Source of the DNA: Avena insularis
Taxonomy: Eukaryota > Streptophyta > Magnoliopsida > Poales > Poaceae
Assembly: GCA_023614405.1 (NCBI GenBank)
Contig: CM042689.1
Span: 283,781,533 to 283,845,532 of the forward strand
Direction: 5' to 3'
DNA: 64,000 bases
The notes under the pieces are model-generated. The model ran no database searches. It was not told where the DNA came from and saw only the letters and a program-made list of their open reading frames with translations. A program made the translations under genes and the position numbers. Below are positions 1-9,997 of this stretch, in pieces; position 1 is the stretch's first letter, and every line of letters starts with the position of its first letter.

Positions 1-640
1 AAGGGCCGACCATGTCTAGCCTCCAAACCGCGAAGGGCCAAGTGATCGGGCTGGTATTGAGCGCAGAAGCCAACATATGCCTTAGCCGGCAAAACCGCTG
101 GCACCCATTGCACGCGCGAACCAGCTGGTCAGCATCCTCTGTGGCGGTGGGCCAGTAGAATCCGTGGCGCATTGCCTTCAACTCCAGGGCGTGAGATGAA
201 GCGTGGTGACCGCACTCCCCCTGGTGGATTTCCTTCAGAAGCCGGTAGCCAGTATCCGCGTCAACGCACCGCTGGACGACACCTATGGCGCTGCGCTTGT
301 ACAACACTTTGTTGATGATAGTGTACGTGTGTGCTCGGCACCAGATCTGCCATGCCTCCACCTCGTCATACGGGAGTTTGTCGTTGAGGAGGTAGTTCAT
401 GAAGTGTTGGGCCCAGGATGGAACTTCTTGGATGGTGAAGACACTAGCCGGCATGATCTGCAACTCATTTGGAGAGCGGCCGGGCATGATGCCCGAGTCG
501 GTAGCCCCCGGGCCTCTTTCCTTGCTTGACGACGGTTTGCCTGAGGAGGCAGCCACCGGGTCTTTCGGCCCGGAGGGCACAATAGCGGGGCCCCGCTCTT
601 TCGAGCCGACGGCCCCCGGGTCTCCTACCCAGATGATGGA
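1..640 (-). pseudogene. integrase, N-terminal zinc-binding region and start of catalytic core (partial)
   Basis: Reading the minus strand towards base 1 gives an HHCC zinc-binding domain: histidine codons near 224-226 and 203-208 (motifs EIHQGE and GHHASS), then CNGC at 101-112. The catalytic core begins at the window edge with the conserved WPFAVWRLDMVGP segment, whose aspartate is expected to be the first residue of the DDE triad. The other two catalytic residues lie outside the window. Integrase would insert the cDNA copy into the host genome. The stretch between the RNase H (ending near 690) and the HHCC motif is the usual linker. The domain assignment is strong. Whether this part is intact upstream was not traced base by base. 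Confidence 0.8.
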
Positions 641-689
641 CTCGGATTCTGGAGAGGGGGTGATGCTGGGCAAGGATACTTCTGGCAGG

Positions 690-1090
690 ATAGCTGCTCT
701 AGTGGATCCGACTCGCGCGAGCACGTTGGCCGCCTCGTTGTTGGCGCTGGGGATGTGATGGAATTTGCATCCCTCGAAACCAGCACTGAGCAGCTGCACG
801 TGGAACCGGTACAGGGCCATGTTGGCGTCCTGCGCGTCCCACTCGCTGGATACTTGCTGCACCACCAGATCTGAATCACCGAAATAAAGGATCCGGTGGA
901 TGCCAATGTATTTCGTGAGCCAGAGCGCGTGGGCGAGAGCCTCGTACTCGGCGATGTTGTTTGACGTGGTTAAGTGGATCTGCAGCATGTACTCCAGCCG
1001 GTCTCCCTTGGGAGAGGTGAGCATGATGCCGGCTCCCAAACCCCCGCGCATCATCGAGCCGTCAAAATGCAGCCTCAAGTAGTCGGAATC
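690..1090 (-). pseudogene. second RNase H domain (archaeal-type aRH of Tat elements)
   Basis: The minus frame carries the RNase H motifs in order: HFDGS (near 1056-1066), NNIAEYEAL, FGDSDLVVQQ (near 868-880) and NNEAANVLARVG (near 707-737). The first three give the catalytic Asp, Glu and Asp. In the last motif related elements usually have Asp before the ALA/VLA segment, but here Asn is read, a possible loss of the fourth metal ligand. The domain lies directly after the first RNase H and before integrase, which is the diagnostic Tat-lineage order. It would degrade RNA in RNA:DNA hybrids during reverse transcription. The open stretch is clean, but the polyprotein upstream of it is broken. Confidence 0.85.
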
Positions 1091-1129
1091 TGGAACCGGC
1101 GGAAGATACTGGCTCTCCGCCCAGTCGAC

Positions 1130-1611
1130 GAAGAAATCCGCCACCGCCTGGGACTTGATGGTGATCCGCGGCTCGTACCGGATGCAGTAGGCGACCAGCT
1201 CGATGGCCCACTTGGATACCCGGCCCATGGCATCCTTGTTGCCAAAGATTTCGCCCAACAGAGCGGTAGACACCATGGTGAGTGGTTGCTCCTGGAGGTA
1301 GTGCTTGAGCTTCTTGCAAGCCAGGTAGACGCCGTAGCACATCTTCTGGTAGTGGGGGTAGTTCTTCTTGGAGAGGGATAGCACCTCGTTGAGGTAGTAG
1401 ACGGGTTGCTGAACCGGCTACGCTTTGCCTGCCTCGGGGCGCTCGACCACCAAGACGGCGCTGATGACCCAGTTGGTGGCGGCTATGTAGAGCAGCATCG
1501 GCTCCTTCACAGCCGGCGTGGCGAGAACAGGCACCATGGATAACATGCGCTTGAGGTCATGGAAGGCCGCATCCGCCTGTGTCGTCTAGGTGAACTTGTT
1601 CGTCTTCTTCA
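1130..1611 (-). pseudogene. first RNase H-like region of gypsy pol (degenerate)
   Basis: Downstream of the RT thumb the minus frame shows LLYIAATNWVISAVLVVE, then a PVYYLNEVLS segment and NYPHYQKMCYGVYLACKKL. These are the recognisable parts of the gypsy RNase H/connection domain. The acidic residue expected after LLY is not seen (Ala-Ala-Thr instead). That fits the known degeneration of this domain in the Tat lineage, where a second RNase H takes over. In-frame stops read as TAG occur at 1418-1420 and 1586-1588. Both could come from CAG or TGG codons by a single transition. Coordinates are approximate because the polyprotein runs on into the neighbouring domains. Confidence 0.7.
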
Positions 1612-2504
1612 TCAGCTGGTACAGTGGTAGGGCCTTCTCCCCAAGCCGGCTGATGAATCGGCTAAGGGAAGCCAAGCATCCGGTGAACTTCTAGACATCG
1701 AGTAAGCTCTTGGGCGGCTGCATTCTCTCGATGTCCGTGATCTTCTCCGGATTTGCCTCGATTCCCCGGCTTGACACGAGGAAGCCGAGGACTGTCTGGC
1801 TGGCACGCGGAACATGCACTTCTTAGGGTTTAGCTTCATCTGGTACCGGCGGAGGTTCGTGAACGTCTCGCCAAGATCTTCCAGTAGGGTCTGCTTCTCC
1901 TTCATCTTGATGACGACGTCGTCCACATATGCGTGCACATTCTGGCCGATCTGCGAGTGCAGGCATTTCTGCATGCAACGCTGATAGGTAGCACCTGCAT
2001 TATTCAGGCCAAATGGCATGGTTACATAGCAGTAAGCCCCTACGGGGTGATGAATGATGTTTTTAACTGATCGGCCGGATTTAGCCGGATCTGATTAGAG
2101 CCGGAATAACAATCGAGGAAGGAAAGCAGATCGTAGCCGGTCGTAGAGTCAATCACTTGATCAATACGGGGCAGGGCGAAGGGGTCTTTCAGGCAGGCCT
2201 TGTTCAGGCTCGTGCAGTCGATACACATGCGCCAAGTCTTGTTTTTCTTCAACACCAGGGCTGGGTTGGCCAGCCAGTCCAGGCGGTACAATTCCATGAT
2301 GAAGCCGATAGGAAGTAGCTAGGTGATCTCGTCGCCGATGACCTTCCTCTTGTCCTCCGTGAAGCGACGGAGGGGTTGTTTGACCGGCTTGGCGTCGGGA
2401 CGCACATGAAGAGAGTGCTCGGCGAACTCCCTTGGCACACCCGGCATGTCTTTGGGAGACCATGCGAAGATGTCCCGATTCTCATGGAGGAAGTCGACAA
2501 GCAT
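1612..2504 (-). pseudogene. reverse transcriptase domain of gypsy pol (broken)
   Basis: The minus strand carries the RT blocks in order: NRDIFAWSPKDMPG at the entry, WLANPALVLKKNKTWRMC, the KACLKDPFALPRIDQ segment, SFLDCYSG, the MPFGLNNAGATYQR block and the active-site motif AYVDDVVIK. The YVDD box is intact. The domain is nevertheless broken: in-frame stops fall near 2319 and at 2040-2042 (just before the GAYCYVTMPFGL segment), a frame change lies near 1800 after PKKCMF, and another stop is at 1691-1693. It would copy element RNA into DNA in cytoplasmic particles. Protease precedes it and RNase H follows, the normal gypsy order. The identity is certain. The exact cause of each break is an inference. 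Confidence 0.9.
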
Positions 2505-2510
2505 GCTTTA

Positions 2511-3476
2511 CTATTTGTTGTCCAAGCCGGCACCAATGGTGACGCATTTGGATGGGTCAGCCGGGTCGAGCGGGATATGTCTCATCTCCTTGGACGGCTG
2601 GAACGCCATGTCCCTAGCCGGCTTCATGCCAGCCGGCACCTCCTGCTGCAGCATGACAACATTGCACATCATATCGCGCTTCTCCTTGGTGATGAGCAGG
2701 GCATCAGCTATCTTGGCGCCTTCCTTCGCGCAGGCCATGGACCATCTGTAGCAGCCGACCACGGTGATCACGCCATTCGGCCCCGGCAACTTCATTTTGA
2801 GGTATGCATAATGGGGGACCGCCATGAACTTTGCAAGGGCAGGACGCCCAAGAAGGACATGGTAGGTGCTGGCGAGGTTGACCACTTCGAACCAGATAGG
2901 CTTGTGCCGGAATTTCTCTTCCAAACCGAATATGACATCCAGTCGGATCTTTCCCAGCGGGACACATGGTGGCTCAGGCGCGACATCGTGGAACACAGTG
3001 GTCGAGGGCTGGAGGTCGCACTCCCGGATGCCCATATTTTCCATGGAGGACCGGTAGAGCAGGTTGAGGCTGCTTCCACCGTCTACCAGCACACGCGAGA
3101 AACGACAGGTGCGTGCATCGGAGATGACGAGGGGGTCCAACACCATCGCGTAGCCCCTGGGATTCGGGAGCAGATCCGTCTGGTCCGCCTGGCTCCAAGT
3201 GATAGGAGTCTCGGACCAGTTGAGGCGCCGAGGGACTGGGGGAATGACAGAGTTCACCTTCGTGCTGTGCTGCTTCCGGTCGCGATTGTCAATCGACTCG
3301 GCCTCGAAGATGTGGTAGTTCTCGTGCTGCTGGGGGTAGCCTCCATTGCCACGGTTGTTGCCGGCTTCCCTAGCCGGCGGCGGGGGACCGCCAGGAGGGG
3401 GTGGGGGAGGGGGCAAACCAGCCTGCTCTTTGATATGACGAGTCCAGTTGCACTGCCGGGTGGTGTGCATAGCCAT
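2511..3476 (-). pseudogene. gypsy aspartic protease region (retropepsin-like)
   Basis: This 321-codon open stretch contains a Pro/Gly-rich linker (residues ~22-37) and then the protease core near residues 110-190. The active-site loop is VLVDGGSSLNLLY, with Asp-Gly-Gly-Ser instead of the more common Asp-Ser/Thr-Gly. I recall this as usual for Tat-lineage elements. The downstream part includes the hydrophobic VPLGKIRLDVIF strand. The enzyme would cut the Gag-Pol precursor. It lies between gag and RT, as expected. It has no stop of its own across this stretch but is separated from gag by stops near 3476-3640. A 560-codon plus-strand ORF over the same DNA is its antisense shadow. Confidence 0.8.
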
Positions 3477-5438
3477 CTTGATGACAATGTGCTACTTGCA
3501 GGGCCCGTCAAACATTTGCTCGAAGGTGAAGACGTTCCTCTTCCTCTTGTCGTTGTGAGCCGGCGCGCCCTGCACCACGTTGACTTGCCGCTAGTGGTAG
3601 CGCGGGCTCTGCTGCTGAACCGAGCGCTTGCCCTAGTAGCGACTGTTGTTGCCATGCCGCCTAGACGAACCGACATCACCTCCTTGGCCGGCATGCTTCT
3701 CTCGAGCCGGCTCAGTGGTAACCGGCTGTCCTTTCACATTTACCCGGAGGGGCTTCTTCATCGCTGCATCCATGGTGGCGTACTGGTCGGGCATGGTCAT
3801 CAGCTTCGCCATGGTCTTGGGCTCGTCCCACAGCAGCCGGTGGTGCAGCATTGTGCCTTCGCGGCATCCTTCGATAAAGAAGCCAATTGCTTGGTTCTCC
3901 ACCACCCCTTCACAGGAGTTGCGCAGCTCGGTCCAACGAGCGAGGTACGCGCGATCGGACTCGCGGTCTGCCTGGACGCACAGAGAAAGGTCGCAGGGCC
4001 TGCCTGGGCATTTGTACGTGTCGTTGAAGTTCCGGATGAAGACTTTCTCGAAGTCTGACCAGGCGTTGATGCTGTTGGGCTCTAGGTTGTTGAGCCAAGT
4101 TCTTGCCAAGCCGGTTAGCATGAGCGGGATGTAGCGAACCGCCACGCGCTTGTTGCCGTGGGCGATTCCGACTGTGGTGACGTAGTAGGTTAGCCAATCC
4201 TCCGGCTTCATGCTGCTATCATACTTGGGGTGTCCCTGGCAGGGAAAACTTGTCGGGGAAGGGCTCCTTCCGGATGCGTGGCCCGAAGCACACGGGTCCG
4301 GTTGCGTCTTCCTCCTTGGTGATGAGAGCTTCCATCACGAGGTCGATGCGGGCACGCGCATTCGGCTCGACCGGATTGGGAGTCCCCACCTGGCCAGTGA
4401 GGCGAGATGGCAGAGGGGGTGGAGGTGGGTGTTAGCCAGCCGGTTGCGGGTGGCTCGTGGCGCCTTGCTCACCGCGAGGTTGGCTGCTGGCGGACTGTCG
4501 ATGCTTGGAGCGCGGGGGTTGCTGACCCGGGGACGCAGAGCACTCAGTCTGGCGGGGTCCTCCCCGGCTGTTACCACCCGGGCGGTTCCCACGGGAACCG
4601 GCTCCTGCCTCGAACAAGATCCGAGCGGCCTCAGCCTGCTCGTCGGCCACACGCAGCAGGTGCTGCACTCGCTGGAACTGGCACAACATCTAGTCCCCTC
4701 CAGGTGAGGTAGGTCTTCCGCGACGGCACGTGCCGCCGGGACGTTCTAGACCATGGTGTCATACACGGGCAGAGGGAAGTATGTGCAGGAAGCCGGCTCA
4801 AGATTATGCTCGAAACAGGCGCCCAGTTCTCCTCCGTGGCGCTGCACAGAGCCCATCCGGCTTGGATCTTCGTTAGCCGGGGTGAGGTCGTGGACGCGGT
4901 AATACTCGCGGATGTTGCTCTCCATCCGGTACTTGGTGGAGGCCAGGCCCTAGGCCTACTGGAGCAGACGCTCACTCGCTGCCTCCATCTTGGCCATAGC
5001 TTCCTCCGGGTTGTTCCCGGGATGCACAGGCTCGAGGAGTTCCTCGATAACCAAGTCTACCATGCCCTTCTCGTGCACCGGAGTGTACGGGCCTCCTTGG
5101 TCGATGTTGCGCTCAAGAGGGGGACGGCGAATATTGTCTGAGCCGGCCATCATCACTTCCATGGCGCTAGGCGCAACGAGCGCGTCACTGGTTGAGGGCA
5201 TCAGCTCGTTGAAAGAGACGATTTCCCATGGGAAACGCTCCGGCACGGTGGCAACATAGACCGGAAGGTCGCTGAACAGCAAGACGGAGCCGCCGGCCGG
5301 GAAACTGGCGACAGGGAAGCAGCGCGCATTATCGATAACCCAGTCGAACTTTCCCAGCGTGAGCACGAGGTCAGAAGCCACGCGCTCACTGGATGAAGTG
5401 CGGAACGTAACTCCGGTCGCCGCCATGGTTCGCCCCAT
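3477..5438 (-). pseudogene. gypsy gag (capsid precursor), broken
   Basis: Gag starts after the PBS at an ATG at 5438 (MGRTMAATGV...) or the second ATG at 5426. The first open part runs to 4956. The capsid-like core is at 3633-4211: KPEDWLTYYVTTV, YIPLMLTGLARTWLNNL, SWSDFEKVF-type segments and YLARWTELRNSC, a typical plant Retrotrans_gag arrangement. Stops interrupt it near 4953, between 4211 and 4950, and at 3476-3640. A CK..H-type stretch near 3480-3500 may be a nucleocapsid relic. Gag would form the particle that packages element RNA. The many breaks show a dead copy. The first TTG-initiated codon at 5450 is not a plausible start, so I prefer 5438. Confidence 0.8.
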
Positions 5439-5449
5439 GGTGGGCGCCA
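5432..5449 (-). other. primer-binding site, tRNA-Lys type
   Basis: Minus-strand TGGCGCCCACCATGGGGC, 13 bases after the LTR end. It matches the complement of the 3' end of plant tRNA-Lys(CUU) as I recall it, with one difference (A for G at position 12). Gypsy elements normally have the PBS just after the 5' LTR. The 13-base gap is slightly long, so the LTR end given here may be a few bases off. Confidence 0.8.
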
Positions 5450-5462
5450 ACTTTCGTCGTTA

Positions 5463-6383
5463 TGGAAATGGCAGAGCCTAAGAAGGCTAGAAAGAGGTGT
5501 GGGAGCGAGCAGGGAGACGAGCGACAACGTCCGCAGGCGGGATTGGGAACATGCAAGCGTCAGGGACACGAGATGTACCCAGGTTCGGAGCCCTCGGGGT
5601 GAGGTAAAGCTCCTAATCCTGCTGATCTGACTAAAAAAATGAACACAACGAACTACAAGGCTCCTTGAGCTATATCGGGTCTGGGTAGTAGAGACTGAGG
5701 GTCCAACCCTTGCTACTGTTCCCTCGCCGCCCTTATATAGGCCAAGGCGGCATGGGCAGAGACGCTACCAACTGGCGGGCCCACAGGCAGGCCCGGCCGA
5801 CTATTCTAGTATAGTATTCTGCTTCCCTGACGTCTGGTATAGTGTCACGCCCCTCGACCGACATGGAGACGGTGGCGGCCGCCCCCGGCAGACACGGAAA
5901 CAGTGGAGGCCGCCCCCGGCCGACAGGGGCGGCGACTCCTATTCCCGGCCAGCACGGGTACGACACAGCTCCTCCGGCGCTGGTGCCGCCGGGTTTGTCC
6001 TTCTGTCTGCCACGGCTGCGTAGTGCTAGGCCCTATGTCACCTGTCTTCCTTGAAGGTATAGCTAGGTCGCCCTAGCCGGCTACTCTGTCTTGACCGGAT
6101 GGTCGGACCCATCCGGCTAACCGTCTACGCCGTGCTATCTTATTCATTTCGTAGTTCTACCGGTTTGTGCTCGGTCTGTCTAGTTCTACCCGGCTGGCAT
6201 GGTCCAGCCGACTAGCTGCCTTGGGTGACGCCTTTTACCCGGCTGACTGGTTCGCTAGCTTGGTCTTTGTATGTCCATCCTTCTGGTCTGTCTTTGAGTT
6301 TTTTACATCCAACTGTCCAGCCGGCGGGTTGTGTTGCACTGTATCTTGTCCGGTTAGCCTACCCGGGGGTGTTCCCCCTGACA
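5463..6383 (-). repeat. 5' LTR of the Tat-like gypsy element (~921 bp)
   Basis: Minus-strand start TGTCAGGGGGAACACC at 6383 and end CATTTCCA at 5463 give the TG...CA termini of an LTR, directly before the PBS. The first bases form a small inverted repeat (CAGGGGGAACACCCCCGGG). The second LTR is outside the window, so boundaries rest on the termini, PBS and TATA box rather than on an LTR pair. Confidence 0.75.
5731..5740 (-). promoter_or_regulatory. TATA box of the gypsy 5' LTR
   Basis: Minus-strand CTATATAAGG lies in the 3' half of the LTR and is followed by a GC-rich stretch (GGCGGCGAGGGAACAG), the usual U3/R layout of a plant LTR promoter. It would drive genomic RNA towards gag. Confidence 0.65.
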
Positions 6384-8060
6384 GGTGTTGATCTCGGTCT
6401 TCAATCTCGATCTCAATTCTGATATCATATTCTACCGAAGAAGAAGCAAACACCGGAAAGAAGGGGAAACAATCAACACATGGCATCGATGCCATGCTCA
6501 ATCGAGGATGATGATATGAGAAGTTGAATTGCATTGAAATAAACCCCTAAGTCATGCTTGACAATTTAATCGGGGTCCCGAGGGTACAAAACCATAATTC
6601 GGGAAAACCTCGGAGGCATATGAGAGGGGTTATATGATTGTTCTAATTATACTTGTAATGGAAGTTTCTTATCAATACATGATTATAGCTTAGACAGGTA
6701 GTTCTCATTTTTCTGAACATTTTGATATATTAAACATATTTTTCTGACTTGTAAATAATTAGTTACTGAATTTACAAAATTAATATCAATTTCTGAAAAT
6801 ATTAAACCTGTTAATAAGGTTTACTGCATCATGCTAACGTCAACACACTTTAACCCTAACCTTTTCTCACCAAAGCAGAGGCTACCCACTACGACTGATG
6901 GGTTGGGCCGAAGCCATGTCGGCAAGCCACACATGCGCCACGCAGGCTCGCCGGAGAGCGCTACAGACGGCGGAGGTTGGTGGCGCGAGGGCGCAACCAA
7001 GGAAGCGGGGTTGATCTCGTTCGACGCGCCTCATGAAGGGGATCCTAACTAGGGCGGAGCCGCTGTCTATTGGTCATCGAAGACGGCGTCTTGATGATGG
7101 GCAGCAGCAGCAGACGACGGCGCGCGACGCAGAGGCAAACCAGGAAGAGAGGGAGGCAGTAGAGGGGTGCATGATCAATAGAAGCTGACCACGGTTGCTG
7201 GGAAGGGTTCATCTCGGCCAAGCGAGCTCGGGTGCGGCCGGAATGGACGGGGACAACGGCGGCCAGACTTCGGGAAGGAGGGCTTGATACGGTCGATTGA
7301 GGGCACGTCGGCTTGCGTGGTTTGTCGGAGACGAACGAGGATGGCAAGGCGAACCTCCTGGCACAGTCGGCGAGGCCGGGGTTGCCGGAGACGGCGGGGA
7401 TGACGACAACTTGTGAGGCTAGTGTTTGTCCAGAGAGAGGGACGTGGCTAGGAGGGGGAAAAGAGGATGAGGTCGAAGCAGGGCATCTCAGCGGCCTTAT
7501 CTCCTCGCCAGAAGACGGCGGGCGGCGGCGGGCATCGCGACATGGACGAACAGCGACGTCGGCTCCACAGAGCAGCTTGACGGGGACGAGGAAGATGACA
7601 TATAAGGAGGACGAAGGGGTACCAGGCCTGGGCCTTTGGGTGGGCCGCGCTTGGCTTCTGCGGGCTGCACGCGGGCGACAGGTATCACAGGGGATGGTTT
7701 GGGCTGGCCTAGTTGCAGCTCTGACTCTATTTTTTATTTAAAACACTTTTCCTTTTCTGTTTTGCCTTTTCTCTTTGTATTTTTCAAATACAAATCTGTT
7801 TTGTGTATTTTGAAAACACCAAACCTCTACAAACATTTGAAACATTGTAGGGGCCCTAGTTAATATTTAGGCTCCATACTTTTGGTGGTTTTAAAATATT
7901 TAAAACCTTTTGAATGTATTATATAAAGAGAGAGAAAGAGAGAGAGAGAAAATATTAGGGTTTAGTGTTTGGATCCATTTGTTGCTTGCATTTTAATATG
8001 ATGCTCATGCTATGCTCAAAAAAACCCTAATTAGTATTTTGTGAAACTAGGATTGTTACA
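6384..8060. mobile_element. unassigned LTR-like or element fragment
   Basis: This stretch separates the Tat-like LTR from the internal domain of element A. Homology between A and B internal domains begins just right of 8060. The minus strand reads TGTAACAATCCTAG from 8060, a start typical of long Pooideae LTRs. A GC-rich block fills 6830-7720 and AT-rich flanks surround it, as in the LTRs of A and B. I see no motif-bearing protein. ORFs in the GC-rich block lack domains. It is probably a piece of an LTR that entered element A and was then entered by the Tat-like element. Confidence 0.4.
7926..7950. repeat. (AG)n microsatellite, interrupted
   Basis: AAGAGAGAGAAAGAGAGAG and following bases, about 25 bp of interrupted AG dinucleotides. 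Confidence 0.85.
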
Positions 8061-9997
8061 ATTATCTTCTGTCGATGTCGTATGAATCCGCTTCATGAGT
8101 TAGAAAGTCTATCAGAAACGGCATCTACTAGCTTCCGGGTAGTTAGTTCTAAGCTAGTTAGGGGTCCAATGGGTTGGAGGATATCATTGGGGTCCAATGG
8201 TTTGGCGATCTAGGAAACGAATTCCTTTGGAATAAGGTCGTTCCAAGTTTGGTATGATGCAACGTCATGGGTAAAACATGCAAATAAAGACCTCATACTT
8301 GCATATCACCTAGAAATTTAGTAGGTTCGTGCCATTTGGGGGCAGAGGTACTTAGGGTGTTACAAAACAGGTCTGTGCCGCAGGGCGACAAGACACATCG
8401 AGTGTTACAAAACAGGTTCTGGGACAATACTTAGGTACTACACTTTGCTAGTTGCCGCTTGCGAACGATTCAGGAGAATCCTCTTTGGCTTCATCTCTAC
8501 CTTCAGGAAGGCGGGTGGAGGATCCTTGTATATCTTGGGGTGGCTTGAACCTCTTGAGATACTGCCGAGCAGGAACGCACTTCTTTCTTTCCTTGAGGAT
8601 GCGGCTTCTAGAGGCGTCTTTCGGTTCCTTCATCATGTCTTGATTCCTTTGCTGGACTTCTAGAGGTTACTTTCGATTCAGGATGGCATACACATGATGA
8701 AGATCCATTTGGGTGTGGTGGTATTCATCGACAACTACGGTGAGAAGCTCATTTCCAGCATAGCTATATCGGGCTTGCAATTGTACGGCAGGGTAGGTCA
8801 AGCGAGGATCTTGGGATTGTCCGGATGAATCAACACCTCCTTTGAGGGGTAGATAGAAGGTTGTGGGTTGCCTCATTTCAGGAAGGACATCCCAAATGCG
8901 AAATAGTGCTTATCTTGCAGCCATATCCAGAGCCAGCACTGGGTTGGCATTCGAAGTCCCGTGGCACGAATGGGTTCTCCTGGTACTCCATACTTTGGAG
9001 GAATGGTAACTTGTCCTAGATATAGTCCAGTTTCCAGTCCTTCGTGGAGAGTGAAAGTGGGGGATTTGGGTGTATCTGCGAAGCTGCAGGGAGTCCTAGA
9101 GGAGCACAGGGAACCCTACGGTTAACCAGGCTTCGTCAATGGGTTCCATCTGCACAAAGGAGGATTTTTGTTTAGGGGTGAGGTTAAATAGAGAGATGCG
9201 GATTTATAAGGGTACACGGTTAGTACTAAGCGCAGGTAGTTCTTGGTTTGTCGTCTGACAACTCTCGAAGTGGAAAGTGCGGTGGTTTATTGGAGTGGAG
9301 TGGAAAGACGCAGTATTTCCACCTTAGATCCTTACATGAGGTTGTTGAGGTTTTCTTATGTGGCCATCCTCCTGAGGAGAGGTTTCCATCTATGGGGTTG
9401 CGAAGGTTAGCGTCGGGATATGCCAACAAGGTGGTCAAAAGTTTAGGATCGGATGATCCAAGGCAGACAAGCAACACATTCCAAGCATCATATAAGCAAC
9501 ATGACAGGCAAACAAGGCGTACCATAGGTGCTAAGGGGTGACTACACGCCATAAGGGGAATCCTATATTAAGGTTGCTAATCCTAAGTACAGACGTTACG
9601 TGGGTCTTGACTTCTGTCCTGCCATCTGTTGTCGTTGGGCCGTACTCATTTGATTTGGGGGTGATGAAGGACTCCATTGGTAGGGTGATCTTGTAGTGTC
9701 TTTCGTCGTTGGTAGCTCCTTTAGTTTGCTTGTCTTGGTGTCTCTTCATCTCGGGATCTCTGTCTTATAGTATCTAAGTCGGACCTTGTTTTTGAAAATG
9801 AAACTTTTTAAGTAGGGGAGATATAGAGTAATCCATTTTCAATCATTTAAATCGGAGAAGATGAGATAAGAAATCCTTCAAAAAGCTTTTGGGAAAATAG
9901 TTTGCAAAAACTGGTGTTTTCAGAAATAAGGGTTGTCCTGTCTTACGTCGATGCTAACTAAGGTCTCCTACAGTCAGGATGGATCTGATACCAGGTC
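8061..9997 (-). other. element A internal domain (start), degenerate coding relic
   Basis: This is co-linear in several blocks with the element B internal domain: 8085-8280 with 50505-50730, and 9540-9945 with 52368-52767. Minus-strand open pieces (8448-8636 and 8667-8876) look like decayed gag-type sequence, but I recognise no domain in them. A palindromic GGAAAGAC...TTTCC module occurs at 9297-9330. No protease, RT or integrase motifs are visible. Confidence 0.5.
9982..9993 (-). other. primer-binding site of element A, tRNA-iMet type
   Basis: Minus-strand TGGTATCAGATC, four bases after the LTR end at 9998. It differs by one base (T for G at position 11) from the TGGTATCAGAGC initiator-Met PBS found in the two nested elements. 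It fixes the minus orientation and marks the LTR at 9998-37490 as the 5' LTR. Confidence 0.8.

Larger units (their letters stand above)
1..6383 (-). mobile_element. Ty3/gypsy LTR retrotransposon, Tat-like lineage, 5' part (cut by window edge)
   Basis: Read on the minus strand from 6383 to 1, the order is 5' LTR, tRNA-Lys-type PBS, gag, aspartic protease, reverse transcriptase, a first RNase H, a second RNase H and the start of integrase. The rest of integrase and the 3' LTR lie outside the window. The dual RNase H arrangement and the RT sequence style are those of the Tat lineage of non-chromovirus gypsy elements (family knowledge). The reading frame is broken by several stops and frame changes, so this copy is not autonomous. 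The bases next to the LTR are ggtgt at 6384-6388, a candidate target duplication that cannot be checked because the other end is missing. Confidence 0.9.

Noticed and set aside
2376..4058. 560-codon plus-strand ORF
   Set aside because: It is antisense to the gypsy gag-protease region. Its sequence has no domain, and the minus strand carries clear retroelement motifs over the same bases.
6831..7741. possible host gene in the GC-rich block
   Set aside because: No domain, no splice structure and no conserved frame. The layout resembles the GC-rich centre of the long LTRs.
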